From positions 248,001 to 312,000 of the forward strand of contig CAVYRO010000003.1 in assembly GCA_963771005.1 (NCBI GenBank): 64,000 nt of DNA, in the 5' to 3' direction. The stretch is from DASQZK01 sp963771005 (lineage in GTDB: Bacteria; Bacteroidota; Bacteroidia; Bacteroidales; GCA-2748055). Position numbers and translations under genes: made by a program. Positions within the stretch are counted from its first letter, which is position 1, and every line of letters starts with the position of its first letter. A model generated the notes under the pieces. The model was not told where the DNA came from. It searched no databases and worked only from the letters and a program-made list of their open reading frames with translations. Shown in pieces: positions 37,611-46,327 of the stretch.

Positions 37611-38753
37611 ATGCGACATCTTCGTTCTCCCCTCTTTTTCATCCTCATAATGATGATCTCAAATACTTCCTGCAAGCAGACAGCACATCCCGGCCCCATA
37701 AATCCTGAGGCAAGCACCGAAACCGTTAACCTGCTCGATTTCTTATATAAAATCTCCGGAGAATATACCCTGGCAGGCCAGCATAATTATATCGGTACAG
37801 GTTCAAAATATACCCGCATTATGGAAGAGATGACAGGCCGTTCACCTGTAATCTGGGGCTCCGATTTCAGTTTCTGCTACAAGGGTGATCATCCGCAGAA
37901 TTTCCAGCATTGCGGCCCGCTAAACCTGACAGACCCATCAGACAGCGTGGCGTTCACCGGCCTTTCTGCCGGCGATGCAAGACAGGGAATGATCAATGAA
38001 GCCAAAAGAATGTATGCAGACGGACATATCATCACCCTGATGTGGCATTGCTGTTTTCCTTCTGAGGGCGACTGTTGTCCCGGCGAAAGCATCTGGGCCA
38101 TGGAAAACCGTCCGGACGATTCCGTCTGGAATGAACTGGTAACCGAGGGTACGGAACTTAATACCAGCTGGAAAAAACAAGCCGGCGATATCGCCGGTTA
38201 CCTCGCCCAGCTCAGGGATGCAAATATTCCGGTGCTATGGCGGCCTTATCATGAAATGAACGGTGTATGGTTCTGGTGGTGCAACCATCAGGGCAGAAAT
38301 GGGTTCAAAAAACTGTGGATCATGATGTATGATTATTTCACGGTCCAACACAAATTAAATAATCTGTTATGGGTATGGGATGCAAATGCTCCCAGGGATA
38401 TACCCGGCGATGAAGCTAGGGATTACCGTCTTTTCTACCCCGGGAATCAATATGTGGACATCCTCGCTGCCGATGTATACCGGAAGGACTACAAGGCCTC
38501 TCATCTCACATCGCTCCGGGAAATTGGCAAGGGTAAACCTGCAGCGCTCGGTGAGGTCGGGGAGTTGCCCGAAGCGGATACACTGGCGGCACAGCCCGGC
38601 TGGATATGGTTCATGACCTGGGCTTACCATAGTTTGAAGCATAATTCTCCGGAAATGTACATGCAGATCTACCAGTCTGAAAGAGTGCTTACCCTCGATG
38701 AAATAGTACGTGATGAACAAGGCAGGTATACAGTCAGAGAGGCTGGGAAGTAA
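37611..38753 (+). CDS. GH26 beta-mannanase-type lipoprotein
   Basis: An endo-acting glycoside hydrolase of clan A. A lipoprotein signal ends at Cys 21 (ISNTSC), placing it on a membrane surface. The GH26 core shows LAGQHNY, ITLMWHCCFP, the acid/base Glu 215 in WRPYHEMNG followed by WFWW, and the nucleophile Glu 315 in ALGEVG. The length of 380 residues is normal. Activity on beta-mannan is the family norm; other beta-glycans are possible. It stands apart from the glycan locus at the left of the window, next to a secreted barrel-like protein. Confidence 0.88.
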   Translation: MRHLRSPLFFILIMMISNTSCKQTAHPGPINPEASTETVNLLDFLYKISGEYTLAGQHNYIGTGSKYTRIMEEMTGRSPVIWGSDFSFCYKGDHPQNFQHCGPLNLTDPSDSVAFTGLSAGDARQGMINEAKRMYADGHIITLMWHCCFPSEGDCCPGESIWAMENRPDDSVWNELVTEGTELNTSWKKQAGDIAGYLAQLRDANIPVLWRPYHEMNGVWFWWCNHQGRNGFKKLWIMMYDYFTVQHKLNNLLWVWDANAPRDIPGDEARDYRLFYPGNQYVDILAADVYRKDYKASHLTSLREIGKGKPAALGEVGELPEADTLAAQPGWIWFMTWAYHSLKHNSPEMYMQIYQSERVLTLDEIVRDEQGRYTVREAGK

Positions 38754-38780
38754 TGCGGTCCGTTCACGAATTTTTTATAT

Positions 38781-39611
38781 ATGAAAAGCCGTAATTATTC
38801 CATCACAAGAATTATCCTTTTGTTACTTCCTTTCCTCCTCACCTGCAATACAGATCTTGTTGCCCAGGTTTGGGGGATCTCCGGATCTAAAATCGGGGCT
38901 TACAATGCCGGGGGCGTTCCCGGGTATGCCCTTGAGGTTGAACCTCAGGTTGTTACCGGGTGGTCAGACAGGATTTGGAATGATATGGGCATGAAAGTGA
39001 AGAGATTTTCAGTGCCCGACAGTGTAGAGAGATTTACAAGCCTTGATTTTAGAGCAACCTACGGTATTACGCACGGTTTAGAGGCAGGGATTTTCATCAC
39101 CGGTAATTTTGAATTTCTTGCTCTCGGCATAAAAAAGAGGATATATGAAAATAACGGTTCGGCCCTTTCTTTTATAACCGGGTTTAATTACAAAGCCGGT
39201 AACGGTATTATACTGCTGACCGGACGGGGTTTTGAATCTCATTCTTCTCTGCCACTGGGACTGGCCGCGACCTTTAATGTGGATCAAAAATTTTCAGTCG
39301 ATGCGGATCTCCAGGCAGAGCCGGCCATTCCCCTCGGACATGATGTGAATAAGACACCGCATTACTATTTTAACATGGATGCAGGCTATTTCCCCCGGCC
39401 TGCAATACAGCTGGTAACCGGATTCTCATTTGTATACGGTACCCGCGATTTTGAAGGTCCCCGCGGTTATCTCCTCACTTTAAATCCGGGAATGACGATC
39501 GAAAAGGGTGAAAATTTTATCATCGTAATTGCCGCACCCATCCCCCTTGCGGGAAAAACACATTACTGTTTTCACAGTCTTCAGTTAAATCTTACCATTC
39601 TGATTGAGTAA
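38781..39611 (+). CDS. Exported protein of unknown function, probable outer-membrane barrel
   Basis: I do not recognise the family. Residues 1-29 form a signal peptide ending LVAQ. The rest has strands typical of a beta barrel (LDFRATYGITHGLEAGIFI, FITGFNYKAGNGIILLTG, HYYFNMDAGYF, QLVTGFSFVYGTRDF) and ends LNLTILIE, without the usual terminal aromatic residue. It follows the GH26 gene by 27 bases and is probably co-transcribed with it. Confidence 0.6.
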   Translation: MKSRNYSITRIILLLLPFLLTCNTDLVAQVWGISGSKIGAYNAGGVPGYALEVEPQVVTGWSDRIWNDMGMKVKRFSVPDSVERFTSLDFRATYGITHGLEAGIFITGNFEFLALGIKKRIYENNGSALSFITGFNYKAGNGIILLTGRGFESHSSLPLGLAATFNVDQKFSVDADLQAEPAIPLGHDVNKTPHYYFNMDAGYFPRPAIQLVTGFSFVYGTRDFEGPRGYLLTLNPGMTIEKGENFIIVIAAPIPLAGKTHYCFHSLQLNLTILIE

Positions 39612-39759
39612 GGGCATTGAATATGGATATCCGGCCATTGATCAGGAAGAGCAGTTTTAAATTGTGATTACCCCGAAACCAATGGTCCCTGTATCCGTAA
39701 AATTACCCGATCTTGCAAATCCTTTGCCAAAGGAGTACCTTTGAAAATTCCAACAATCT

Positions 39760-41163
39760 ATGCAGCTAATCATGAATATGAAGAACAGGGTATTGTTGTA
39801 CGGACTGATTATCGGGATTATCCTGTATGTCGGGGATGCTCTCATTTATTATTTCCTTTTTGCCGATGAAAGCACCTTTCTCCAGATTCTTATAACGGCC
39901 GTTCCGCTGAATGAACTGTACAACCGGCTTTTGATGTTTGCCGGCATCCTTATTTTCGCTTTTATCATCACGGGAATGATCAGTGATATTTCGCTGGAAT
40001 ATGAAATTCTGAAACATCAGCCTGCGCCGGCACCATCGGTCAGGCCCGATATAAGTTTCATCTCCGGCCTCTCATACCAGATCAGGACACCGTTGAATGC
40101 CATCGTCGGTTTTTCTGAGCTGTTAAAAGATCCAAATCTTTCCATCCAGTCAAAACAAATCTATATCAATCATATTCATTCCAGTGGGAATTACCTTCTG
40201 CAACTGGTCAATAATCTTGTTGATATTTCAAGGATAGAATCCGGACAGCTCGAGGTGAATAAGGAGGAAATGACGCTCAATATAATTCTTGACGAACTTT
40301 TCCGGCATTTTGAAGAGCAGAAAAAAGAAATGGGGAAGGCCGGGGTTACGCTGGTACTTAAGAAAACCGTCAAGGAGGAGAACTTTTCCATCCTTACGGA
40401 TAAGGACAGATTCAGGCAGATCATGACCAACCTCATTGAGAATGCACTCAAGCAGACAGAGGAGGGAACGGTCGAATTCGGATACACACTGAGTAAGGAA
40501 AACCTTCTTGAACTTTACGTAAAAGATACCGGTTCGGGATACTCCATGGAGAGGCTGGAGGTGATCTTCAGCAGGTACCGGAAACTCTCCGATAACCAGA
40601 ATCATCCCTTTGACAGTGCCGCCCTCTTTCTGACCATTACGAAAAACCTGATAAAATTACTCGGTGGAGATATACGGGCGGAATCCACGCCGGGACAGGG
40701 AGCGGTATTTTATATAACCCTGCCTTTCAAAGAGGTGGAATACCATGAGCCGCCGGCTCCCCCTGGAACGCGAATGGTACAGGCAGGTGAAAGAAACTGG
40801 AGTGAAAAGACAGTGCTCATTGCTGAAGATGTGGAATCCAATTTCATCTATCTCCAGGAATTGCTTCGTCCTTCCGGCGTAAAACTCATCTGGGCGAAAA
40901 ACGGGCATGAAGCTGTCGAAAAAGTCAAAAAGCACCGCAAGATTGATCTTATCCTGATGGATATCCTTATGCCGGAGATGGACGGATATGAAGCGGCCAG
41001 GATCATCAAATCCATTAACACGGGAATTCCCATCATTGCCCAAACGGCCTATAGCCTGGAAAGCGAACGTGATAAAACCAGGGCTCGTAATTTTGATGAT
41101 TACCTGATAAAACCCATCTGGTCGCCGCAATTGATCTCCGCCATGGAAAAATATTTGGGATGA
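39760..41163 (+). CDS. Degenerate hybrid histidine kinase with intact receiver domain
   Basis: Two membrane helices (about residues 10-33 and 57-77) lead into a HisKA-like region whose H-box reads LSYQIRTPLN. The phospho-acceptor His is replaced by Tyr 106 (codon TAC at 40075-40077), and the next residue is Gln instead of Glu. The ATPase domain keeps an N-box (NLIENALK) and DTGSG but lacks the glycine-rich G2 box (SAALFLTITKN in place of GLGLxI). The receiver looks fully functional: AED (356-357), Asp 401 in LMDILMP, Thr 429, Lys 451 in IKP. It may act as a receiver or scaffold phosphorylated by another kinase, such as the hybrid kinase encoded at 33722-37414. Start choice among Met 1, 5 and 7 is open. 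Confidence 0.87.
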   Translation: MQLIMNMKNRVLLYGLIIGIILYVGDALIYYFLFADESTFLQILITAVPLNELYNRLLMFAGILIFAFIITGMISDISLEYEILKHQPAPAPSVRPDISFISGLSYQIRTPLNAIVGFSELLKDPNLSIQSKQIYINHIHSSGNYLLQLVNNLVDISRIESGQLEVNKEEMTLNIILDELFRHFEEQKKEMGKAGVTLVLKKTVKEENFSILTDKDRFRQIMTNLIENALKQTEEGTVEFGYTLSKENLLELYVKDTGSGYSMERLEVIFSRYRKLSDNQNHPFDSAALFLTITKNLIKLLGGDIRAESTPGQGAVFYITLPFKEVEYHEPPAPPGTRMVQAGERNWSEKTVLIAEDVESNFIYLQELLRPSGVKLIWAKNGHEAVEKVKKHRKIDLILMDILMPEMDGYEAARIIKSINTGIPIIAQTAYSLESERDKTRARNFDDYLIKPIWSPQLISAMEKYLG

Positions 41164-41223
41164 TCCCGCAGGGACAGGTCGCGACCTGTCCGTTGTACAG
41201 ATCACAACCTGTCCCTGCGGATC
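41162..41223. repeat. Nested palindrome between convergent genes
   Basis: Outer arms GATCCCGCAGGGACAGGT (41162-41179) and its near reverse complement (41207-41223) enclose the perfect 18-bp palindrome GACAGGTCGCGACCTGTC (41173-41190). It can fold in two alternative ways. It lies between the pseudo-kinase and Hsp20 genes, where it may stop transcription from both sides. Confidence 0.75.
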
Positions 41224-41243
41224 GTTCCCACGATGAAAACGGA

Positions 41244-41675
41244 TTACGAAATGGATATTTGTCGCGGGGCTTTTTCAACAGCCTCGGGCCTTTTGGGAAT
41301 ATGGATCTTTAGCACGCCATTCGTATGGTCGGCTTTGATCTTATCGGCGTTCACGGTTTCAGGCAGGGTGAAAGTCCTGCTGAAAGAAGAATAATTAAAT
41401 TCCTTCCGCATGTAGTTCTCATCCTTTTCTTCATGCTTCTCATCTTTTTCACAAGAAACCGTGAGCATATTATTGCTAAGGTCCACTCTGAAATCCTTTT
41501 TATCCAGACCCGGAGCTGCAACTTCAATTTCGTAGGAATCCTTATTTTCCGCAATATTCACTGCAGGTACACTGTTGGAATTTTCCCAGTTAAACCTGTT
41601 GTTAAACCAGTCGCTGCCAAAAAAATCATCCAGCATGCCTGGTAACCTGAAACTTCTGTTCATTGATGGTAACAT
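41244..41675 (-). CDS. Hsp20/alpha-crystallin small heat-shock protein
   Basis: ATP-independent chaperone holding unfolded proteins in the cytoplasm. The alpha-crystallin domain spans about residues 38-135 (VPAVNIAENKDSYEIEVAAPG ... FSRTFTLPETVN ... HTNGVLKIHIPK), with the family A-x-x-x-n-GVL motif. The frame is open to 41771, but the ATG at 41675 is preceded by the strong ribosome binding site AGGAGGT at 8-base spacing and gives the standard 143-residue length. Expression is probably high under stress. Confidence 0.93.
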   Translation of the reverse strand: MLPSMNRSFRLPGMLDDFFGSDWFNNRFNWENSNSVPAVNIAENKDSYEIEVAAPGLDKKDFRVDLSNNMLTVSCEKDEKHEEKDENYMRKEFNYSSFSRTFTLPETVNADKIKADHTNGVLKIHIPKRPEAVEKAPRQISIS

Positions 41676-41681
41676 GGCTTT

Positions 41682-41688
41682 ACCTCCT
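41682..41688 (-). promoter_or_regulatory. Strong Shine-Dalgarno of the Hsp20 gene
   Basis: On the minus strand AGGAGGT lies 6-12 bases before the ATG at 41675. Such a strong site is unusual among the genes here and settles the start. Confidence 0.8.
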
Positions 41689-41868
41689 GTTTTTGGTTTG
41701 ACAATTAACATCTTTACACAGGTAATTTTCAAAATATATACCATGCCCAAAAAACTACGAAAATATGACAAATTGACATGTTTTTCAATATAGTATAATT
41801 GAAAAAGGAGGCTTGATTAATTGAAATTAAGGGCTTTATGAATTTTTGGAAGAAAAGAAGGGAAGCGA

Positions 41869-43521
41869 TCAATGTGTAACTGGTTTGAGAAGCCTTTTCC
41901 TGAGATCGGAAATTTCTTTCAACAGCTTATTTTCCCGTTGGGCTGAATCCTCCTGTATTGCGCGCAGCTCTTCCATCTTTTGCCGCATCTCCTCTTCCTG
42001 GGCTGACATTTCTTCAGCCTGCTGGCGGGTTTGTTCAAGAAGGGAAGCAGTACGCAGGTTTACCATGACCTTTGAGAGGCTTGTAGCAATATTCTCACCG
42101 GCTGTTTCGGTAAACCGGATGATATGATCTTGGTAGGGGCCGAATGACGCCAACTCGAGCACACCGTAAATGCTGCCGTTGAGATGCAGGGGTACGATGA
42201 GCAGGCTCCGCGGGTCCGATTCGCCAAGCCCGGTTTTTACCCGGATATATCCTTGTGGTACATCGGTGATATAAATGGTTTCTTTCTCGATTATACATCT
42301 CCCGATAAGTCCTTCATTGATCCCCATGCGTTTCTGCATTTGCTTCCTGCGGTCGTATGCGTAGGCCGCCACCATCTCGGTGAAGATGTTTGCAGGGTCT
42401 TCGTTGTTCAATACAAAGAGACCGCCTATGCAGGATCCGGTGAGTTCTACGAGAGATTCGATAAGTTCATACCCAAGTTCTGTCAGGTCGTTACCCGAAG
42501 CCCTGAGGATGTCATTGATCCGGGCGATGCTATCGCTGGTCCATTTTCGCTGTTCATCCTCATCCTTCCTTTTTTGTTCCTCTTCTATGGCTTTACGCTG
42601 GTTTTCCTGGAGGTTAACGAGAGCATTTCCAAGTTCATCTTCAAGACTCAAAGGTTTGAAATCAGAGGTGAAATCCTTATTGAGTATGCGCCCGGAAACC
42701 GCTGTAAGTGTCCTCAGGTAACTGAAAAGGCTGTTAAGATTATGTGTGACGACTGTGAATTCGCTTCTCCGGGGAACTTTCATCGGTTGGGGTATGCGGC
42801 CGTTGCTGAGCTCAAAAAGATTTTGCCGCAGCGACCGGAAGCTCCTCCCGAGATGACGGTAGATGATGACTACGAAGGCCATGAGCAGAATACTGAATAC
42901 GACCGGGATGATCAGTATGTTCCGGTTCAGGTTATGACTACGGCGGGTGATCTCGGTGAAAATTCCTTCTACCTCTTCCTTTCGTTTGTTGGTGAGATAA
43001 GTCAAATACTGTTCTATCTCACTTACCAGGAAAGGCAGGTTTGCCTGCGCGGCATATGTTTCATTAACCACCTCAATATTTCCCGGGAGGGTGATCATAC
43101 CAAGATATTCGAAGTAGAGGGAATCACTGATGAGGCGTAACGTCTCCTGCATGAGCCGCTGGTCTTCCTCGTCCCAGTTTGCTGACATCCTGTTGAGTTC
43201 GCTGCTTATCCAGGGAATGACGCTATGAAAAAGATCATCGAATTCGGTTCTCAAAACCGAGTCACTGCCCGGCGGTATTTCATTGAGGTAGGTTACAAGT
43301 TTCCGGCTCTCAACGAACTTATCGGTCAGTTGTTCCAGTATTGAAATGGAAGGCTGGTAATTTTCCGTGACTTTCATGATCAGTTGATCCCGCTGTTTCA
43401 CCTGCCGAAGCAGGTAAAGGCCAGATGAAACGGCAATGATACCGAGCAGGATGGTGAACATGATCACCAGTTCTTTTATTCCGGGAATAAATTTCACAAG
43501 ATCATAAAAGGTTTTGGGCAT
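41869..43521 (-). CDS. Membrane GAF-domain sensor without output domain
   Basis: A 550-residue protein. One membrane helix at about 17-38 and another at about 200-222 enclose a helical extracytoplasmic sensor region. A HAMP-like linker and coiled coil follow (to about 330), then a GAF domain (about 345-495: GGLFVLNNE, EGLIGRCIIEKETIYITDVP, GVLELASFG). It closes with a long Glu/Gln-rich coiled coil (QQAEEMSAQEEEMRQKMEEL). No kinase, receiver, cyclase or methyl-accepting domain is visible. In Bacteroidota similar proteins feed PAS/kinase partners; the pseudo-kinase encoded nearby is a possible one. Signal and partner are unknown. Confidence 0.8.
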   Translation of the reverse strand: MPKTFYDLVKFIPGIKELVIMFTILLGIIAVSSGLYLLRQVKQRDQLIMKVTENYQPSISILEQLTDKFVESRKLVTYLNEIPPGSDSVLRTEFDDLFHSVIPWISSELNRMSANWDEEDQRLMQETLRLISDSLYFEYLGMITLPGNIEVVNETYAAQANLPFLVSEIEQYLTYLTNKRKEEVEGIFTEITRRSHNLNRNILIIPVVFSILLMAFVVIIYRHLGRSFRSLRQNLFELSNGRIPQPMKVPRRSEFTVVTHNLNSLFSYLRTLTAVSGRILNKDFTSDFKPLSLEDELGNALVNLQENQRKAIEEEQKRKDEDEQRKWTSDSIARINDILRASGNDLTELGYELIESLVELTGSCIGGLFVLNNEDPANIFTEMVAAYAYDRRKQMQKRMGINEGLIGRCIIEKETIYITDVPQGYIRVKTGLGESDPRSLLIVPLHLNGSIYGVLELASFGPYQDHIIRFTETAGENIATSLSKVMVNLRTASLLEQTRQQAEEMSAQEEEMRQKMEELRAIQEDSAQRENKLLKEISDLRKRLLKPVTH

Positions 43522-43635
43522 ACTGCCCCTGGTACGTCATACGGAATTGATACGTAACTGAGACGAACCGGTTTCCGGAAACACACAGGAATTCGTGGAA
43601 ATTTTTAATATAAATGTTGAAAATGCATGAATTTG

Positions 43636-44802
43636 TCATAAACGGGCCAATGCCGCCCTGAGATCGTTCAATGCATCGGTTAGTTTCTCCCGGGGCAGGG
43701 CAATGTTCATCCTTTGGAATCCGCTTCCTCCAGGACCGAAGGTCGGGCCGTCGTTCAGCCCCAGTCCGGCCTGGCGGACCATGAATTTCTTCAGGTCCCG
43801 GTCTTCCATCCCGAGTTTCCGGAAATCCATCCAGATCAGGTAGGTGGCTTCCGTCACAGTCACTTTTGCCAATGGAATATGGTCTTTTATAAAATTTTCC
43901 AGGCAGGTGAGATTGTCCTCCAGGTAAACAAGAAGTTCCCCGAGCCATTTTTCTCCGTGGGTATATGCTGCGATCAGCGATTCATTACCGAAAATGTTCC
44001 CCATCCCGATATGCAGGTTATCCAGGGTCTTCTCATATTTCCTGCGGAGATCCTTTGAGGGGGTTATGAGGTACGAGGTAGATAGTCCGGCAAGGTTGAA
44101 GGTTTTGCTCGGCGCATAACAGGAAATGGCGATCTCTTCCGCTCCCGCGATAGTAAGAACGGGTATGTGTTTATTATCGCCGAGGATGAGATCGGAGTGG
44201 ATCTCATCCGATATGATGAGCACACCGTTACGGCGGCATATTTCAACCAGCTTTGTGAGTTCCTCCTTCGTCCAGACCCTTCCCACCGGGTTATGCGGGT
44301 GACATAGTATGAGCATTTTTGCGTTCTTCGCTTTTTCTTCCAGGTCCTCAAAATCCATGTAATATCTGCCGTTGCGATTGACCAGCCTGTTGTGGACAAT
44401 TTCGCGGCCATGATTCTTCACCGCAGTGAAAAAGGGAAAATAAACGGGCGGCTGCAGTATGATCCTGTCACCCGGTTCTGTGAAGGTGAGGACGATCATA
44501 TTCAGGGCGGGAACGATGCCCGGGCTGAATGAGATCCATGATTTATCAATATCCCATCCATGTCTGCGCGACATCCAGGAGATAATGCTTTCGAAAAAAA
44601 CGGGAGGCCTGAAGGTGTAACCATAGATAGGGTGTTTTGCCCTTTCAATAATGGCATCCCTGATGAAGCCGGGTACGGCGAAATCCATATCGGCAACCCA
44701 CATGGGGTGCACATCAGCGATCCCGAAGATCTCTTTTCGCAGGCCGAATTTGACGGAGGCCGTATTATCGCGATCTATGATCTCATCAAAATTGTAACTC
44801 AT
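43636..44802 (-). CDS. PatB/MalY-type PLP-dependent C-S lyase
   Basis: A fold-type I PLP enzyme of the aminotransferase class I/II branch that cleaves cystathionine or cysteine conjugates. The start MSYNFDEIIDRDNT is typical; the frame extends upstream to 44895 but that part overlaps the thioesterase gene. Visible are MWVADMDFAVP, PHNPVGRVW, ISDEIHSDLI with the PLP Asp, and YAPSKTFNLAGL with the PLP Lys. The length of 388 residues is normal. True aspartate aminotransferase activity is unlikely given the MalY-type features. Confidence 0.88.
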   Translation of the reverse strand: MSYNFDEIIDRDNTASVKFGLRKEIFGIADVHPMWVADMDFAVPGFIRDAIIERAKHPIYGYTFRPPVFFESIISWMSRRHGWDIDKSWISFSPGIVPALNMIVLTFTEPGDRIILQPPVYFPFFTAVKNHGREIVHNRLVNRNGRYYMDFEDLEEKAKNAKMLILCHPHNPVGRVWTKEELTKLVEICRRNGVLIISDEIHSDLILGDNKHIPVLTIAGAEEIAISCYAPSKTFNLAGLSTSYLITPSKDLRRKYEKTLDNLHIGMGNIFGNESLIAAYTHGEKWLGELLVYLEDNLTCLENFIKDHIPLAKVTVTEATYLIWMDFRKLGMEDRDLKKFMVRQAGLGLNDGPTFGPGGSGFQRMNIALPREKLTDALNDLRAALARL

Positions 44803-44815
44803 GTCTTTCTTCCCC

Positions 44816-45286
44816 TTATAAAAATGAATCCCTGCCGGGATATAACAGTTTCTCCCGTGCATCCTTTTCAGGGAAGATAAAATATTCAACCTCACCTTCC
44901 GAACAGATTTTCCCGCTGCTGTCCTGTAATTCCACTTCGACAGTCACCAGCCGGCGGACGGTTGATTTTATCCTGGCTTTGAGGGTTACAGGTCCTTTAT
45001 CAGTGAAGACGGGATGTTTATATCTTGTTTCCATCCTGCGGGTCATCCCGCCCGTTCCGGCTTTCACATATATGGTCCAGCTTGCGATCTCATCCATAAG
45101 CGTAGCCTGGATCCCCCCGTGAAGGATGTTGTTGTACCCCTCGAATTCCGGTCGCGGGGTCCATTCGCAAAAAACATCGTCACCCTCTTCATAAAAATTC
45201 ATTCTCAGACCGGTATCATTGCCGGGAGAGCAGCCGAAACAATGATAGTCCTCACGGCTCAGGAACGGATTTCGTATTTTTTTCAT
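44816..45286 (-). CDS. PaaI-type hotdog thioesterase
   Basis: A 156-residue protein of the hotdog fold, probably hydrolysing acyl-CoA thioesters. The helix segment NNILHGGIQATLMDEIASW carries the HGG and the catalytic acid typical of PaaI-like enzymes. The N-terminus includes CFGCSPGNDTGLRM, a motif common in this subgroup. It lies 13 bases upstream of the PatB-type gene on the same strand, so they are likely co-transcribed. The substrate is unknown. Confidence 0.85.
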   Translation of the reverse strand: MKKIRNPFLSREDYHCFGCSPGNDTGLRMNFYEEGDDVFCEWTPRPEFEGYNNILHGGIQATLMDEIASWTIYVKAGTGGMTRRMETRYKHPVFTDKGPVTLKARIKSTVRRLVTVEVELQDSSGKICSEGEVEYFIFPEKDAREKLLYPGRDSFL

Positions 45287-45543
45287 GGTAAAGAATTATG
45301 CCGTGTGAGACCTGTCGCGGGAACTTTGGAACCGGAAGCCGGTCATTTTCATACCCCGGGGTGTTGAAAAATACCCGGGAATGTCCCTTTCTTAATAAAA
45401 GATCCCGTATTTTACCTGTCACACAGATCAAAAGTAGTAAATTCACGGGCAATATTATTTATTTGCACGCGATATCCCTCATTTCTCACATGCAAAAAAC
45501 CCCGGGACCCGCAACATGTGCGACCTGTAAATGAAAAATTTTT

Positions 45544-46326
45544 ATGGTCAGACCCAAGAAACATCTCGGGCAGCATTTTCTCACGGATCCGGCGATCGCT
45601 GAGCGTATCACCGGATGTCTTACGCTGAAGGATGCGGACAGTGTCCTCGAGGTGGGTCCGGGGAAGGGTATACTTACAAAATCTCTTGCAGAAATGCAGG
45701 ATATTGATTTATACCTGGTGGAGATCGACAAGGAGGCAACCGAATATCTTCACCTGAAATGGCCCCTGCTGGGCGACCGCCTCATCCACGCCGATTTCCT
45801 GGGGTTGGACCTCGGGCGTTTCGGTCAGAAGCTCGCTGTTATCGGGAATTTTCCATACAATATTTCAAGCCAGATCTTTTTCAAGATCCTCGAGAACAGA
45901 GATTCGGTGCCGGAGGTTGTAGGGATGATCCAGAAGGAGGTTGCCCAAAGACTTGTTTCCGGTCCGGGTTCAAAACAGTATGGCATTTTGTCGGTTTTTC
46001 TTCAGACATGGTATACGGTTTCCTATCTTTTCACAGTTAACCCGGGTTCCTTCTTTCCCCCGCCGAAGGTGAAATCATCGGTGATCCGGCTGGAAAGGAA
46101 CACGAGAAAAGAACTGGGCTGCAGCGAGGAAGTTTTCCGGAGGGTTGTGAAAATGTCATTTAACCAGCGAAGAAAGATGTTGCGTAACTCCTTATCTTCT
46201 ATTTTATTATCTTTGGACCGGGAAGACCCTTTTCTGAAAAAACGACCCGAAGAGCTGGGTGTGGAGGATTTTATACGGCTTTCCAGGCTCATCGGGGAGC
46301 AGGAAATTCATACCAAAAACAAGTAA
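45544..46326 (+). CDS. rsmA: 16S rRNA dimethyladenosine transferase
   Basis: SAM-dependent enzyme that dimethylates two adjacent adenosines near the 3' end of 16S rRNA during small-subunit assembly. It starts KKHLGQHFLTDPAIAERI, the family signature. The SAM motif is VLEVGPGKGILTKSL (residues about 35-49), and GNFPYNIS holds the catalytic N-x-P-Y. The C-terminal helical domain has FNQRRKMLRNSL. The length of 260 residues is normal. It is followed one base later by mgtE. Confidence 0.95.
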   Translation: MVRPKKHLGQHFLTDPAIAERITGCLTLKDADSVLEVGPGKGILTKSLAEMQDIDLYLVEIDKEATEYLHLKWPLLGDRLIHADFLGLDLGRFGQKLAVIGNFPYNISSQIFFKILENRDSVPEVVGMIQKEVAQRLVSGPGSKQYGILSVFLQTWYTVSYLFTVNPGSFFPPPKVKSSVIRLERNTRKELGCSEEVFRRVVKMSFNQRRKMLRNSLSSILLSLDREDPFLKKRPEELGVEDFIRLSRLIGEQEIHTKNK

Positions 46327-46327
46327 A

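Noticed and set aside
42184..43140. 318-codon plus-strand open frame
   Set aside because: Lies antisense inside the GAF sensor gene and shows no family features.
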